Shown one piece after another: positions 17,584-26,723 of a stretch of DNA of 64,000 nt; position 1 is the stretch's first letter, and every line of letters starts with the position of its first letter. Origin of the DNA: G965195345 sp965277775 (GTDB lineage Bacteria; Pseudomonadota; Gammaproteobacteria; CAKMZV01); contig OZ255843.1 in the NCBI GenBank assembly GCA_965277775.1, positions 1,364,001 through 1,428,000 of the forward strand. The letters are read 5' to 3'. The notes beneath the pieces were generated by a model. The model did not search any database. It was not told the DNA's origin and saw nothing but the letters and a program-made list of their open reading frames with translations. Both the position numbers and the translations under genes were made by a program.

Positions 17584-17910
17584 TTATAACAGCAGATGAT
17601 TGAGCAAGCTAAAGACCAGCACCCCCATAACGATAATGCCGATGATGTTTCGAACCAAAAACGCCCCTAACAAGGTGATCAAACCAGCGAGTAGGTATGG
17701 GTCTTGCAGGGAACGAAAAGTCCCTTGCTCCAAAAATATCTCACTGAAAAACAAAGCAGAAACCACGGCAACAGGGATGTACTCAAGCCAATTGAGAAAC
17801 CAATCTGGCCACTGCATTTGATTGACCAGCAAAAACGGTAACACACGCACCGAGACCGTGACCGCCGCGCAAGCCAAGATAAGGAGCAATACATCGGTAC
17901 TAATTGGCAT
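17584..17910 (-). CDS. azlD: AzlD family branched-chain amino acid exporter, small subunit
   Basis: 108 residues from the ATG at 17910; a longer frame to 18003 lies wholly inside azlC and is not credible. It is an AzlD/YgaH-type membrane protein with about four helices, including the conserved VRVLPFLLV near the N-terminus. With AzlC it forms a two-part exporter for branched-chain amino acids and analogues. Its start overlaps the azlC end by 11 bases, so it is translated in step with it. Confidence 0.9.
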   Translation of the reverse strand: MPISTDVLLLILACAAVTVSVRVLPFLLVNQMQWPDWFLNWLEYIPVAVVSALFFSEIFLEQGTFRSLQDPYLLAGLITLLGAFLVRNIIGIIVMGVLVFSLLNHLLL

Positions 17911-18598
17911 GGGATTTTTTTCTCGCAATGAGGGCTGGAATGGCGGCAGACAAGCAAGCGATGACAATGATGTTGATTGGGTGTGTATGGTATGAGTCAG
18001 CAATAACGATCAGCACGGCGGAAGTGAGCAAAACGATGATTTGGCGGGCTTTGTGTTTTGCATGGACGATGTTTAACATCAAAATGGCGGCGAACATTGC
18101 CACCAATAAAAATTGGGCATCGCTAAAAAAATCAAACTGTTGACCCAGCAATGCGCCCAAAACATTGCCAGTAAACCAAGCTGTGTAAGACATCACATTT
18201 AAGGCAATCAGACCTTCACCCGTTAAGGTCTTTTTTTGATGCAACAAATTTGCCATCGAAAAAGTCTCATCGGTGATTTGTGTGCCAATAATGCCTCGAG
18301 TCAACCAAGGCAATTGTTTGATTTTTTGAGCCAGCGATGCGGCGTACAGCAAGTGCCGAAGATTGACCAAAAAAATGGTTAGGACTAAGGCAAAAGCCGA
18401 CCCCATAAAAAGACTGGCAAAGATAAACTGTGCCGAACCGGCGTACAGTATTAAAGAAAGCAAACCAATATCAAAAGGCGACATGCCAGCTTGTGTGCCC
18501 ACAATGCCACAAGCAAAACCCACGGGCACATAGCCAAACGCCACTGGAATGGCGGCTTGAATGCCGTTTTGTATAGTGAGGGGTTTTCTTTGCTGCAT
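17900..18598 (-). CDS. azlC: AzlC family branched-chain amino acid exporter, large subunit
   Basis: 232 residues from the ATG at 18598, which shares one base with the stop of the LysR gene (TGATG); a GTG directly before it is the alternative start. Strongly hydrophobic, with the family motifs PVAFGYVPVGFACG and LYAGSAQFIF in the first 65 residues. It forms the exporter with AzlD, which overlaps its 3' end. The LysR gene directly upstream is probably its regulator. Confidence 0.92.
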   Translation of the reverse strand: MQQRKPLTIQNGIQAAIPVAFGYVPVGFACGIVGTQAGMSPFDIGLLSLILYAGSAQFIFASLFMGSAFALVLTIFLVNLRHLLYAASLAQKIKQLPWLTRGIIGTQITDETFSMANLLHQKKTLTGEGLIALNVMSYTAWFTGNVLGALLGQQFDFFSDAQFLLVAMFAAILMLNIVHAKHKARQIIVLLTSAVLIVIADSYHTHPINIIVIACLSAAIPALIARKKSHAN

Positions 18599-19494
18599 CA
18601 CTGTTTGGTGGTTTTCAGATTATGAACGAACCAGTCAACAAAGGCTTTGAGTTTCTTATTATTGCGATGCTCTTGTGGGTAGAGAATCCATGCATAAATC
18701 TTCATCCATTCAACGTTTGGCAGCAGATGCACCAATTGACCAGATTCGACATATTCATCGACAAAAAAATTGGGCAACAAAGCAATGCCTTGATCATTCA
18801 TACACGTCTTGAGCAAGAAATTATCATTATTGGACTGTATTTTTTTAGGAATTTTTATGAAGTGTTTCTTTTTGCCCGAAGTATAAGCCCAAACATCGGT
18901 GTCATTTTGAGAAATACAAGGGTGTTGAACCAATTCTTTGAGCGATTGAGGCGTGCCATGTTGCGCCAGATAATTTGGACTGGCATACAATTTTAGGGTA
19001 ATTTCTTCAAGTTTTTTGCCCACAAATGGCATATCGGTTGCGTCGGTTATGCGAACCGCGAGATCATATTTTTCTCGGACGATGTCAACGATCCGATCAT
19101 CAAAATCAACGTCCATGGTGATCAGCGGATATTGATTTAAAAACGCGTGAACGCGCTCCATAAAAATCATTTCGCCCCATTTATGTGGCACCGAAATCCG
19201 AATATTGCCTTGCAATTGTTGCTGCTCATAGGCCAGATTATCTTCGCCCATTCTCAATAAATTCAAGGCTTTTCGAGCAGATTCGAGGTATTGAGCGCCA
19301 TTGTCCGTTAAATATAATGCACGGGTCGTTCGTTGAATCAACGGAATACCCAGATGCGATTCTAAGTTTGCGATGTAGCGACTGATTTGAGAGGCCGAGC
19401 ACTGTAAATCTTCAGCGGCTTTGGAAAAACTGTTTTTTTCAGCAATGGCTATCAATGCATGAAGCCATTCGATCTTTATTTTTGCAATAGACAT
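18598..19494 (-). CDS. LysR-family transcriptional regulator, probably of azlCD
   Basis: 298 residues from the ATG at 19494; a further ATG at 19524 would add ten. The N-terminal winged helix-turn-helix has the usual NSFSKAAEDLQCSASQISRYIANLE core, here quoted by ends: NSFSKAAE and SRYIANLE. RTTRALYLTDNG and a periplasmic-binding-like effector domain follow, as in the CrgA/AaeR subgroup. Its stop overlaps the azlC start, so regulator and exporter are co-transcribed. LysR genes more often diverge from their targets; here the divergent neighbour is cytochrome b561, about 100 bases away, so it might control both. The effector is unknown. Confidence 0.88.
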   Translation of the reverse strand: MSIAKIKIEWLHALIAIAEKNSFSKAAEDLQCSASQISRYIANLESHLGIPLIQRTTRALYLTDNGAQYLESARKALNLLRMGEDNLAYEQQQLQGNIRISVPHKWGEMIFMERVHAFLNQYPLITMDVDFDDRIVDIVREKYDLAVRITDATDMPFVGKKLEEITLKLYASPNYLAQHGTPQSLKELVQHPCISQNDTDVWAYTSGKKKHFIKIPKKIQSNNDNFLLKTCMNDQGIALLPNFFVDEYVESGQLVHLLPNVEWMKIYAWILYPQEHRNNKKLKAFVDWFVHNLKTTKQ

Positions 19495-19591
19495 TATTGC
19501 ATTATATGAAATAGTGTATGGCATTTTAGGTTATTTACAAAAATAATGAGAAATAATAGAATAGCGATAAATGGTTAAAACGAGAGAGAAA

Positions 19592-20131
19592 ATGCCTTTA
19601 TCTAATTCTTCTAATCGCTATGGCTGGCTGAGCAAAACCTTTCATTGGTTGTCTGCTTTGCTGGTTATCGGTTTATTTATCTTAGGAAAATGGATGATTG
19701 ATTTAGACTATTACCATGCGTGGTACAGAGACAGCACCATGTTGCACATGAGTTTTGGCATTGTGCTGTGTATGATGACGGTGGCGCGTCTCATTTGGCT
19801 CAAAATCAGCCCCAAACCAACTTCAGTGAATACTGGGTTTAGCAAACGATTAGAAAAAATTGGTCATTGGAGTCTTTATGCTTTTCTATTCGGCCTGTTC
19901 ATTTCAGGTTACTTGATTTTTACCGCCGATGGGCGCGGCATCCATTTTTTTAACTGGATAGAACTGCCTGCACTCATCACCGGCTTACCTGATCAAGAGG
20001 ATAATGCGGGCGAAGTCCACGAGATTATCTCGTACCTACTCATCGGATCGGCATCCATCCATGCCCTCATCTCAATTTGGCATCATTTTTGGTTAAAAGA
20101 CAACACACTAAAACGGATGTTAAATTTATAG
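19592..20131 (+). CDS. Cytochrome b561 family membrane protein
   Basis: 179 residues from the ATG at 19592, chosen because GAGAG lies seven bases upstream; an earlier ATG at 19571 has no site. Four membrane helices carry the haem-ligand His residues (KTFHWLSALL, MLHMSFGIVL, VHEIISYLLIG, IHALISIWHHF), as in bacterial di-haem b561 (YceJ/CybB). It probably passes electrons between quinol and an oxidant in the inner membrane. yceI follows 72 bases later, the same pairing as in E. coli. Confidence 0.92.
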   Translation: MPLSNSSNRYGWLSKTFHWLSALLVIGLFILGKWMIDLDYYHAWYRDSTMLHMSFGIVLCMMTVARLIWLKISPKPTSVNTGFSKRLEKIGHWSLYAFLFGLFISGYLIFTADGRGIHFFNWIELPALITGLPDQEDNAGEVHEIISYLLIGSASIHALISIWHHFWLKDNTLKRMLNL

Positions 20132-20203
20132 CGTTATTTCTGGTTGGGCGTTTTGGCGCCACCTAATGAATAACTTTTTCTAGCACTTAAATGGAGAACA
20201 GTA

Positions 20204-20776
20204 ATGATCAAAAAATTTATTTTTGGACTTGCTTTGATAATGGCCTCAAGCACCAGTTTTGCGGCAAAGTATGATTTTGATATAGAAGGACAACACGCCT
20301 TCATTCATTTTAAAATTCAGCATCTTGGTTTCAGTTGGTTGTTGGGTGATTTTAAAAAATTTAATGGTCATTTCAACTATGATGAAGCCAATAAAAGTGC
20401 CTCTGATGTTCACGTCGTCATAGAAACAGCGAGTATTGATTCCAATCATGCGGCAAGGGATAAACATCTGAGAGATGAAGACTTTTTGAATGTTAAAAAG
20501 CACCCCAAAGCCACTTTTGACAGCACTTCTTATAGTGAAAATGACGATGGCAGCGGCACCCTAAAAGGCAAATTCACCTTGAATGGCGTGACGCGTGATA
20601 TTTCCATTAAAACCCAAAAAGTGGGCGGTGGTGATTCGCCATGGGGCGATTATCGTGTGGGCTTTTCAGGTGAAGTCGCCTTGCGTTTGAAAGATTACAA
20701 CATCAAACGCAACTTAGGTCCTGCCTCCGAAGTGGTTTATTTAGAGCTACACGTCGAAGGCATTCGAGCCAAGTAG
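20204..20776 (+). CDS. yceI: YceI-family periplasmic lipocalin-like protein
   Basis: 190 residues with a signal peptide cleaved likely after SFA. GGAGA stands seven bases before the ATG. The body has the YceI signature: YDFDIEGQHAFIHFKIQHLG at the start of the mature chain, RDKHLRDEDFLNV, HPKATFDSTS, and a closing LELHVEGIRAK. Members fold as a beta-barrel that binds a polyisoprenoid such as ubiquinone-8. It shares a transcript with the cytochrome b561 gene and is followed by a terminator. Confidence 0.95.
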   Translation: MIKKFIFGLALIMASSTSFAAKYDFDIEGQHAFIHFKIQHLGFSWLLGDFKKFNGHFNYDEANKSASDVHVVIETASIDSNHAARDKHLRDEDFLNVKKHPKATFDSTSYSENDDGSGTLKGKFTLNGVTRDISIKTQKVGGGDSPWGDYRVGFSGEVALRLKDYNIKRNLGPASEVVYLELHVEGIRAK

Positions 20777-20802
20777 TATTGCAAATCAATCCTTGAATGA
20801 TC

Positions 20803-20830
20803 AACAGCCTGGCTTTTGCTGGGCTGTTTT
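20803..20830 (+). terminator. Terminator after yceI
   Basis: AACAGCC (20803-20809) pairs with GGCTGTT (20822-20828) around a 12-base inner segment that can itself pair GGC with GCT. The T-run is short. Confidence 0.65.
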
Positions 20831-20932
20831 GTATGTACGCTCTATAAAACCGCTGAAAACTGCTCATGCAAGAGTCACCGAAGACTTCTATCATCCAACC
20901 TGTGGCATCCTTTTATGACTAAACAAGCATTT

Positions 20933-20961
20933 TTGATAAAACGGGCTTGTTGTGTCATAAT
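20933..20961 (+). promoter_or_regulatory. Near-consensus sigma-70 promoter of the AAA/DUF4276 unit
   Basis: TTGATA (20933-20938) and CATAAT (20956-20961) are separated by exactly 17 bases, each one base off consensus. Transcription would start near 20968, about 72 bases before the micro-ORF at 21040. Confidence 0.75.
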
Positions 20962-21039
20962 TATGCCCCATGTTGTACGCGCTGATTCTGCATTAATGAA
21001 CTACCATAAAGCAACAAAAGGACAGACAAAAGGGATTAG

Positions 21040-21183
21040 ATGACTGGAAAAAATCTGATGGTAGAGCAAACAAGGTTACTGCGCCAATTATTGCCTGAAT
21101 CCTGCATCGCAAAAATGCCATTTTTAAGGCAAGAAATTCGCATTATTCAACATTTACCGAAACCTTTAACGGCTTTTCTATAA
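21040..21183 (+). CDS. Possible 47-residue micro-ORF leading the AAA/DUF4276 unit
   Basis: ATG at 21040 with AGGG about five bases before it; stop at 21181-21183, three bases before the ATPase ATG. The peptide is basic and amphipathic, rich in Leu, Arg and Gln, with no membrane helix or known motif. A second short frame (20963-21043) overlaps its start. Its tight spacing to the ATPase gene and place behind a strong promoter argue for translation, perhaps as a coupling leader or a small third component. Short length keeps this uncertain. Confidence 0.4.
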   Translation: MTGKNLMVEQTRLLRQLLPESCIAKMPFLRQEIRIIQHLPKPLTAFL

Positions 21184-21186
21184 ACC

Positions 21187-22254
21187 ATGCTAAAAACCAT
21201 AAAAATTAAAGGTTATAAATCAATCAGAACTTTAGAGTTGCCTCTAAAACCGCTTAATATTTTGATTGGCTCGAACGGCGTTGGCAAATCCAATTTCATT
21301 TCATTTTTCAAACTGGTGAATAATATTTATGAGCAACGATTAAAAGAATTTTCTTTAAAGAGCGGAGTCGATGCCCTGTTCCATTATGGTAGAAAGAACA
21401 CCACCGCCATTGAGGGCTATTTAGACTTTGGTGAAAATGCTTACAAATTCATTTTAAAACCCACAGATGAGGGGGCTTTATTTATTGAACGTGAGGACAG
21501 CATTTATCATAGTGCACCAAACAACCCTACTTTTTTTAGCACATCCATCCCAGAAAGTGAAATAAAAGAATCCGAACGGCATCGTGATCGCTATCTAAGA
21601 GACCATTTAAAAAGTTATAAAATCTATCATTTCCATGATACCAGTCAATCAGCTCCTTTACGCTCTGTTGCGAAGATTGATGATAATCGTTTGCTCAAAG
21701 AAGATGGCGGTAACTTGCCAGCATATCTTTATTATTTACAACAAAAACACCCCAAAACATTCAAGCGTATTGAGAAAACCATTGCTTCGGTCGTGCCTTT
21801 TTTTGAGCGATTCGATTTAAAACCTGATCGCTTGAACGAGCAAAATATTAAGTTGGTTTGGCTTGAAAAGGGACACTCCGACACTTATTTTGATGCGACC
21901 CACTTGTCGGATGGTGGGTTGCGTTTTATGGCTTTAACGACCTTGTTAATGCAACCCAACTTACCTAAAATCATTATTATTGATGAGCCTGAATTGGGTT
22001 TACATCCCTTTGCAATCAATAAACTTGCTGGTTTATTGCAGTCGGCGGCGGCTCGCGACTGTCAAATCATTGTTTCAACCCAATCGGTTAATTTGCTGAA
22101 TAATTTTGAGCCCCAAGACATTATTACGGTCGATAAGGATGATCATCAATCGGTTTATAATCGATTAGATAAAGCTGATTTGCAACAATGGTTAAGCGAC
22201 TATTCAATTGGCGATCTATGGATGAAAAATGTGATTAAAGGGCAGCCATATTAA
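21187..22254 (+). CDS. AAA/ABC-type ATPase (AAA_15/AAA_21, OLD-like), probable defence protein
   Basis: 355 residues of a RecF/SMC-like ATPase without a long coiled coil. Walker A is GSNGVGKSN (residues about 28-36), an ABC-like signature is LSDGGLRFMAL, and Walker B is IIIIDEPELGLHP, followed by the His switch region IIVSTQSVNLLNNF. This set is typical of the AAA ATPases that partner TOPRIM-like nucleases in anti-phage systems (OLD, PARIS). The DUF4276 gene begins 15 bases downstream. It presumably acts as a sensor and scaffold driven by ATP; this role is inferred from the family and the pairing. Confidence 0.85.
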   Translation: MLKTIKIKGYKSIRTLELPLKPLNILIGSNGVGKSNFISFFKLVNNIYEQRLKEFSLKSGVDALFHYGRKNTTAIEGYLDFGENAYKFILKPTDEGALFIEREDSIYHSAPNNPTFFSTSIPESEIKESERHRDRYLRDHLKSYKIYHFHDTSQSAPLRSVAKIDDNRLLKEDGGNLPAYLYYLQQKHPKTFKRIEKTIASVVPFFERFDLKPDRLNEQNIKLVWLEKGHSDTYFDATHLSDGGLRFMALTTLLMQPNLPKIIIIDEPELGLHPFAINKLAGLLQSAAARDCQIIVSTQSVNLLNNFEPQDIITVDKDDHQSVYNRLDKADLQQWLSDYSIGDLWMKNVIKGQPY

Positions 22255-22269
22255 GTCGAATGTAGTGGG

Positions 22270-22947
22270 ATGATTAAAAAAAGATTACTCATTATCGGGG
22301 AAGGACAGACAGAGCAAGTATTTGTAAAGACCATTCTTGGACCTTATTTGCTCGCTCATGCACCGCAATATGAAAGTGTAAATTGCCCAGTGATCAAGAA
22401 ATCGAAAGGGGGTTTGGCTCACTACCAAGACCTTAAAAGAGATGTGATCAATATTTTAGGTCAATCCAACATTGTTCTGAGTACCTTGATTGACTTTTAC
22501 GCCCTGCCGCCCAGTTTTCCAAATTTTTCTGAATCACAAAAGAAAATAGATAAGTCTCAACGACTCGATTTTTTACAACATGCCATTTTGGAAGACATCA
22601 ACAAATCGACCAAAAAGGAAAACAGGTGGTTTATTCCCTACATACAATTGCACGAATTTGAAGCATTGGTATTTTGTTCGGCTACGGTGATAGACGATCT
22701 GTATGAGAGCTCAATGGCAGAGGTTAGAAAAATTAAGAAAATCGTTGCCGATTATCCAAATCCTGAAGATATAAACGACGATCCAAATACAGCCCCTTCA
22801 AAACGATTGCAGAAATTGATAAAAGGCTACAGTAAAGTGAATGATGGCATTATTATTTTAGAGGAAATAGGTATGGAGAACCTTTTAAAAAAATGCCCTC
22901 GGTTTAGACATTGGGTTGATTCGTTAGTGGAAGCTGGGCAAGCGTAA
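22270..22947 (+). CDS. DUF4276 protein, TOPRIM-like, partner of the AAA ATPase
   Basis: 225 residues. The start IIGEGQTEQVF has the Glu expected at the first TOPRIM strand, LIDFYALPPSFPN gives an acidic second motif, and HEFEALVF with DDPNTAPSKRL are diagnostic of DUF4276. The family is generally found beside AAA ATPases, as here, and is regarded as a derived TOPRIM fold, so nuclease action is plausible but unproven. No signal peptide or membrane segment. 24 bases separate it from the next gene, which has its own strong ribosome-binding site and a metabolic product, so the pair ends here. Confidence 0.85.
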   Translation: MIKKRLLIIGEGQTEQVFVKTILGPYLLAHAPQYESVNCPVIKKSKGGLAHYQDLKRDVINILGQSNIVLSTLIDFYALPPSFPNFSESQKKIDKSQRLDFLQHAILEDINKSTKKENRWFIPYIQLHEFEALVFCSATVIDDLYESSMAEVRKIKKIVADYPNPEDINDDPNTAPSKRLQKLIKGYSKVNDGIIILEEIGMENLLKKCPRFRHWVDSLVEAGQA

Positions 22948-22971
22948 TCTTAAATAGACAAGGAGCGGTTG

Positions 22972-25440
22972 ATGAATGATTTTCCAGAACAAGCCTCAGT
23001 GGTGGTCATTGGAGGCGGCATTGTCGGGTGCAGCGTGGCGTATCATTTGGCCAAGTTGGGCATCAAAGATGTGGTTTTATTAGAACGCCAAGCGTTGGGT
23101 TCGGGCACCAGCTATCACGCGGCAGGCATGATTCGTGAGCAGCAAAGCTCTGAGAGCGCGACGTGGATGTCAAAATACACCAATCAACTGTTTGCCAACC
23201 TCAGCAAAGAAACAGGTATTGACATTCATTATCGTCGTGTGGGTTCTTTATACGTGACACACGATTCCGATCGCATGCAGGAATTCAAATTTTCGCATAC
23301 GGCTTGCGATTCTTTTGGCGTGGAGTCACAACTATTAGATGCCAAGGGCATACAAGCGCTTTGGCCATTGATGAATGTGACCGATTTGAAAGGCGGCTTT
23401 TTTATGCCGCAAGACGCGGTGGTCAATCCCTATCAGTCCACCCTCGCATTCGCCGAGGGGGCAAAGCAATACGGCGCGCAATTAATTGAAAATACCAAAG
23501 CGGTCAAAATACTGAAAAAACAAGGTCGAGTCAGTGGCGTTGAGACCAATCAAGGCGTCATTGCTTGTGAGCATGCGGTGATTTGTGGGGGCGTTTGGTC
23601 GCGTGATTTTGCAACAGAAATTGGTGCAAATATTCCCCTGCATGGGTGCGAGCATTACTATGTATTGAGCGAAGCCATCAGAGGCGTTGAGCTTAGTTTG
23701 CCCGCGGTGCGTGATTTTGAAGCGCGCTGTTACATCAGACCCGCCGCAGGCACTTATTGGGACGATGAGGGGCAGCGCTTGATGTGTGGTTTCTTTGAGC
23801 AAGGTGCAAAACCTTGGGGAATGGACGGCATTCCAGAAGATTTTGCTTTTGCAAAATTAGACGAGGATTGGCAGCACCTCGCCCAAGTCATTGAAAACGT
23901 CAAGCACCGCGTCCCAGCAATGCGTGAAGCCAAAATTGAAATGCTGTTCAATGGGCCAGAAAGTTTTACCCATGACAACAGCTATTTTGTCGGTGAAATG
24001 CCAGAACAAAGAGGCTTATACGCGTGCACGGGCTTTTGTTCGCGCGGCATTCAAGCCTCAGGCGGTGCGGGTTATATGGTGGCAGACCTCATCAAAAATG
24101 GTCATTCGACCTTAGGCGTTGATTTTAATGATGTTGATATTCGGCGTTGTTCAGCCTTTACCGGCAATCGTAAATACCTCCACGATCGCGTTAAAGAAGG
24201 GCTGGGACTGCTGTTTGACATGCACTATCCCTATTTGCAGATGACGACCTCAAGACCTGTGCGAACCACCCCCTTTCACGACCGTCTGCAAGCCGCTGGC
24301 GCATGTTTTGGTGAGCAATCTGGGTGGGAGCGAGCCAATTTTTATGTGAATGAAGGCGAGGAAGCCGTTTATAAATATTCCTACGGCCGCCAAAATTGGC
24401 ATGAAAACAGTGCGCAAGAGCAACGCGCCGTCCGCGAAAATGTTGGGGTTTTTGATCAAACTTCCTTTGCCAAATTTTTGGTCCAAGGGCGTGAGGCTTT
24501 AGATTTTCTGAACCAAATATGCGGCGCGCAAATGGACGTATCCATTGGGCGCATTGTTTATACCCAAGCCCTAAATGAGCGCGGTGGTATTGAAGCCGAT
24601 TGGACCGTCACTCGGATATCAGAGCAAGCGTTTTGGGTGATTACAGGCGTGGTCTCACAAGCGCGCGATTTCAGTTTATTGAACAGCATCAGTCGGGACT
24701 GGTATGTGAGCGTCACTGACATCACTTCTGCTTATGCCGTGCTGGGGATTATGGGGCCGAACGCTCGATCATTATTACAAAAAATGACCCCTGCTGATTT
24801 GAGCAACGACGCTTTCCCGTTCTACACCTCTCAAGTCATAGATTTTGGCTATGCGCGGGTGCGGGCAAATCGGCTGTCTTATGTGGGCGAATTGGGGTGG
24901 GAGTTGTTCATCCCCACTGAATTTGCCCTGAGTTGTTATGACCAATTGGTCAATGAGTGTGGCAGTGATTTTAAACTTGCTGGATATCATGCCATGAACG
25001 CCTTGCGTTTAGAAAAAGGTTATCGTCACTGGGGGCATGACATTGCAGACCAAGACACGCCCATAGAAGCTGGTCTAAGTTTTGCTGTGGATTTCGACAA
25101 AGCGCAGTTTAATGGGAAAGACCGACTATTAGCACAAAAAGCCGATGGCGTACATAAGCGTTTGGTCACTTTTCAACTACAGTCACCAGAACCGCTGCTT
25201 CATCATTTGGAACCCATTTATCGCAACAGCATGGTGGTGGGCTATTTAACCTCAGGGATGTTTTGCTCTACGCTTGGGTCTTCAATCGGCATGGGCTACG
25301 TTAAAAATAGTGATGATGTATTGAGCAAGGACTATTTGCTTTCAGCCAGCTACGAAATAGGAGTGTTGGGTCAGAAACAGCCTGCAACAGCGCATTTAAG
25401 TCCGCTGTATGACCCCAAAAGTTTGCGAATGAAAGTGTAG
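22972..25440 (+). CDS. Dimethylglycine/sarcosine dehydrogenase-like flavoprotein (DAO plus GcvT domains)
   Basis: 822 residues from the ATG at 22972, with AGGAG six bases upstream. The N-terminal FAD-binding DAO domain has VVVIGGGIVGCSVAYHLAK and GSGTSYHAAGMIR, where the His matches the covalent FAD site of dimethylglycine dehydrogenase. A middle FAO-type domain follows (GVFDQTSFAKF), then a GcvT-like folate-binding domain and a GcvT C-terminal barrel. Such enzymes demethylate glycine-betaine breakdown products and pass one-carbon units to tetrahydrofolate. The exact substrate is uncertain, and no other betaine genes are nearby. It is convergent with sufS. Confidence 0.85.
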   Translation: MNDFPEQASVVVIGGGIVGCSVAYHLAKLGIKDVVLLERQALGSGTSYHAAGMIREQQSSESATWMSKYTNQLFANLSKETGIDIHYRRVGSLYVTHDSDRMQEFKFSHTACDSFGVESQLLDAKGIQALWPLMNVTDLKGGFFMPQDAVVNPYQSTLAFAEGAKQYGAQLIENTKAVKILKKQGRVSGVETNQGVIACEHAVICGGVWSRDFATEIGANIPLHGCEHYYVLSEAIRGVELSLPAVRDFEARCYIRPAAGTYWDDEGQRLMCGFFEQGAKPWGMDGIPEDFAFAKLDEDWQHLAQVIENVKHRVPAMREAKIEMLFNGPESFTHDNSYFVGEMPEQRGLYACTGFCSRGIQASGGAGYMVADLIKNGHSTLGVDFNDVDIRRCSAFTGNRKYLHDRVKEGLGLLFDMHYPYLQMTTSRPVRTTPFHDRLQAAGACFGEQSGWERANFYVNEGEEAVYKYSYGRQNWHENSAQEQRAVRENVGVFDQTSFAKFLVQGREALDFLNQICGAQMDVSIGRIVYTQALNERGGIEADWTVTRISEQAFWVITGVVSQARDFSLLNSISRDWYVSVTDITSAYAVLGIMGPNARSLLQKMTPADLSNDAFPFYTSQVIDFGYARVRANRLSYVGELGWELFIPTEFALSCYDQLVNECGSDFKLAGYHAMNALRLEKGYRHWGHDIADQDTPIEAGLSFAVDFDKAQFNGKDRLLAQKADGVHKRLVTFQLQSPEPLLHHLEPIYRNSMVVGYLTSGMFCSTLGSSIGMGYVKNSDDVLSKDYLLSASYEIGVLGQKQPATAHLSPLYDPKSLRMKV

Positions 25441-25502
25441 GGGCGTTGTTGTCTCCTTGTATGAAAGGGGAAACGCTTTGACTTTTAAATGAGGCTTTAA
25501 AA

Positions 25503-26723
25503 TTAACCGAAACGTTTGACAATCTTTTGCATGGCGTCGCCCAATTTCTCGGCTTCCTCAAGGGTGTTGTAAAAGGCAAAGGATGCGCGAGCCGTGGCTG
25601 GAACATTGAACTTTTTCAACAAAGGCATGGTGCAATGATGCCCAGCACGAATGGCAATGCCGTATTGGTCCAACATGGCGCCAAGGTCAGCAGGGTGTAG
25701 ATCACTGTCTTGTAAAACAAATGAAATGACGCTCGTTTTATTGGTTGTATGGCCAATAATCCGCAGTTTTGGAACTTCAAGCAATTTTTGTGTGGCGCAG
25801 TCTAATAAGGCCTGCTCGTGTTCTGCCATCGCTGTTCGATCCAAGCCCTGTAAGTAATCTATGGCAGCACCTAAGGCAACAACGTCTGCAATATTTGGCG
25901 TGCCCGCTTCGTATTTATAAGGCAGGTCATTGGGACTGAAGCCGTCGAAGTCAACGCGATCAATCATATCACCACCACCGAGATAGGGCGGCATGCCTTC
26001 TAACAATTCGCGTTTGCCATATAAAATGCCAATGCCTGTGGGGCCCAACATTTTATGACTGGAAAACACACAAAAATCACAATCTAAGGCTTGAACGTCC
26101 AAAGTCTGGTGCGCTGGCACTTGGCAAGCGTCAATCAAAACGGGGATTTTGTGTGCTTTGGCCTGTTCGATAATGTCTGAAACAGGGTTGGTGGTGCCGA
26201 GTGAATTGGAAATGGCGTTCACCGAAATGAGTTTGACTCGCTCATCAATGAGATTGGGTAATTTGTCTATCTCCATCTCACCCGATTCATCGACTGGAAT
26301 CCAGCGAATTTCAAGCCCTTTGGCTTGGAGCATCTGCCAGGGCACTATGTTTGAGTGGTGCTCTAACTCAGAAATGATGACGCAATCACCAGGTTGGAGA
26401 TTGGGCTCAATGTAGCATTTGGCAATGATGTTGATGCCTTCTGTGGCGCCACGAATAAAGATCACCTCCTCGCGTTGCTTGGCATGGATGAACGCCTGAA
26501 CTTTATCCCGCGTTCCTTCATAGCCACGTGTTGAGCGATCGGCAAGCGTGTGATTGCCGCGGTGTACGTTGGCGTTATCAAATTCGTAATGATGGCGCAA
26601 AGCCTCGATCACCTGCCACGGTTTTTGTGAGGTTGCCGCATTGTCTAAATAGACCAAAGGATGCCCATTGACCGTCTGATGGAGAATGGGAAAATCAGCC
26701 CGAATCTTTTCAATCAACGTCAT
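25503..26723 (-). CDS. sufS: Cysteine desulfurase SufS
   Basis: 406 residues, PLP-dependent class V aminotransferase fold. It takes sulfur from cysteine for Fe-S cluster assembly. The PLP Lys lies in SSHKMLGPTGIG and the persulfide Cys in RAGHHCTMPLL, with the short group-II active-site loop. HRGNHTLADRSTRGYEG and YKYEAGTPNI are also typical. Its ATG overlaps the sufD stop by four bases. No sufE or sufU follows, so the sulfur acceptor must be encoded elsewhere. Confidence 0.96.
   Translation of the reverse strand: MTLIEKIRADFPILHQTVNGHPLVYLDNAATSQKPWQVIEALRHHYEFDNANVHRGNHTLADRSTRGYEGTRDKVQAFIHAKQREEVIFIRGATEGINIIAKCYIEPNLQPGDCVIISELEHHSNIVPWQMLQAKGLEIRWIPVDESGEMEIDKLPNLIDERVKLISVNAISNSLGTTNPVSDIIEQAKAHKIPVLIDACQVPAHQTLDVQALDCDFCVFSSHKMLGPTGIGILYGKRELLEGMPPYLGGGDMIDRVDFDGFSPNDLPYKYEAGTPNIADVVALGAAIDYLQGLDRTAMAEHEQALLDCATQKLLEVPKLRIIGHTTNKTSVISFVLQDSDLHPADLGAMLDQYGIAIRAGHHCTMPLLKKFNVPATARASFAFYNTLEEAEKLGDAMQKIVKRFG

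Noticed and set aside
20816..21043. 75-codon forward frame before the AAA ATPase unit
   Set aside because: It starts inside the yceI terminator and runs through the promoter at 20933-20961; at most its last 26 codons could be translated.
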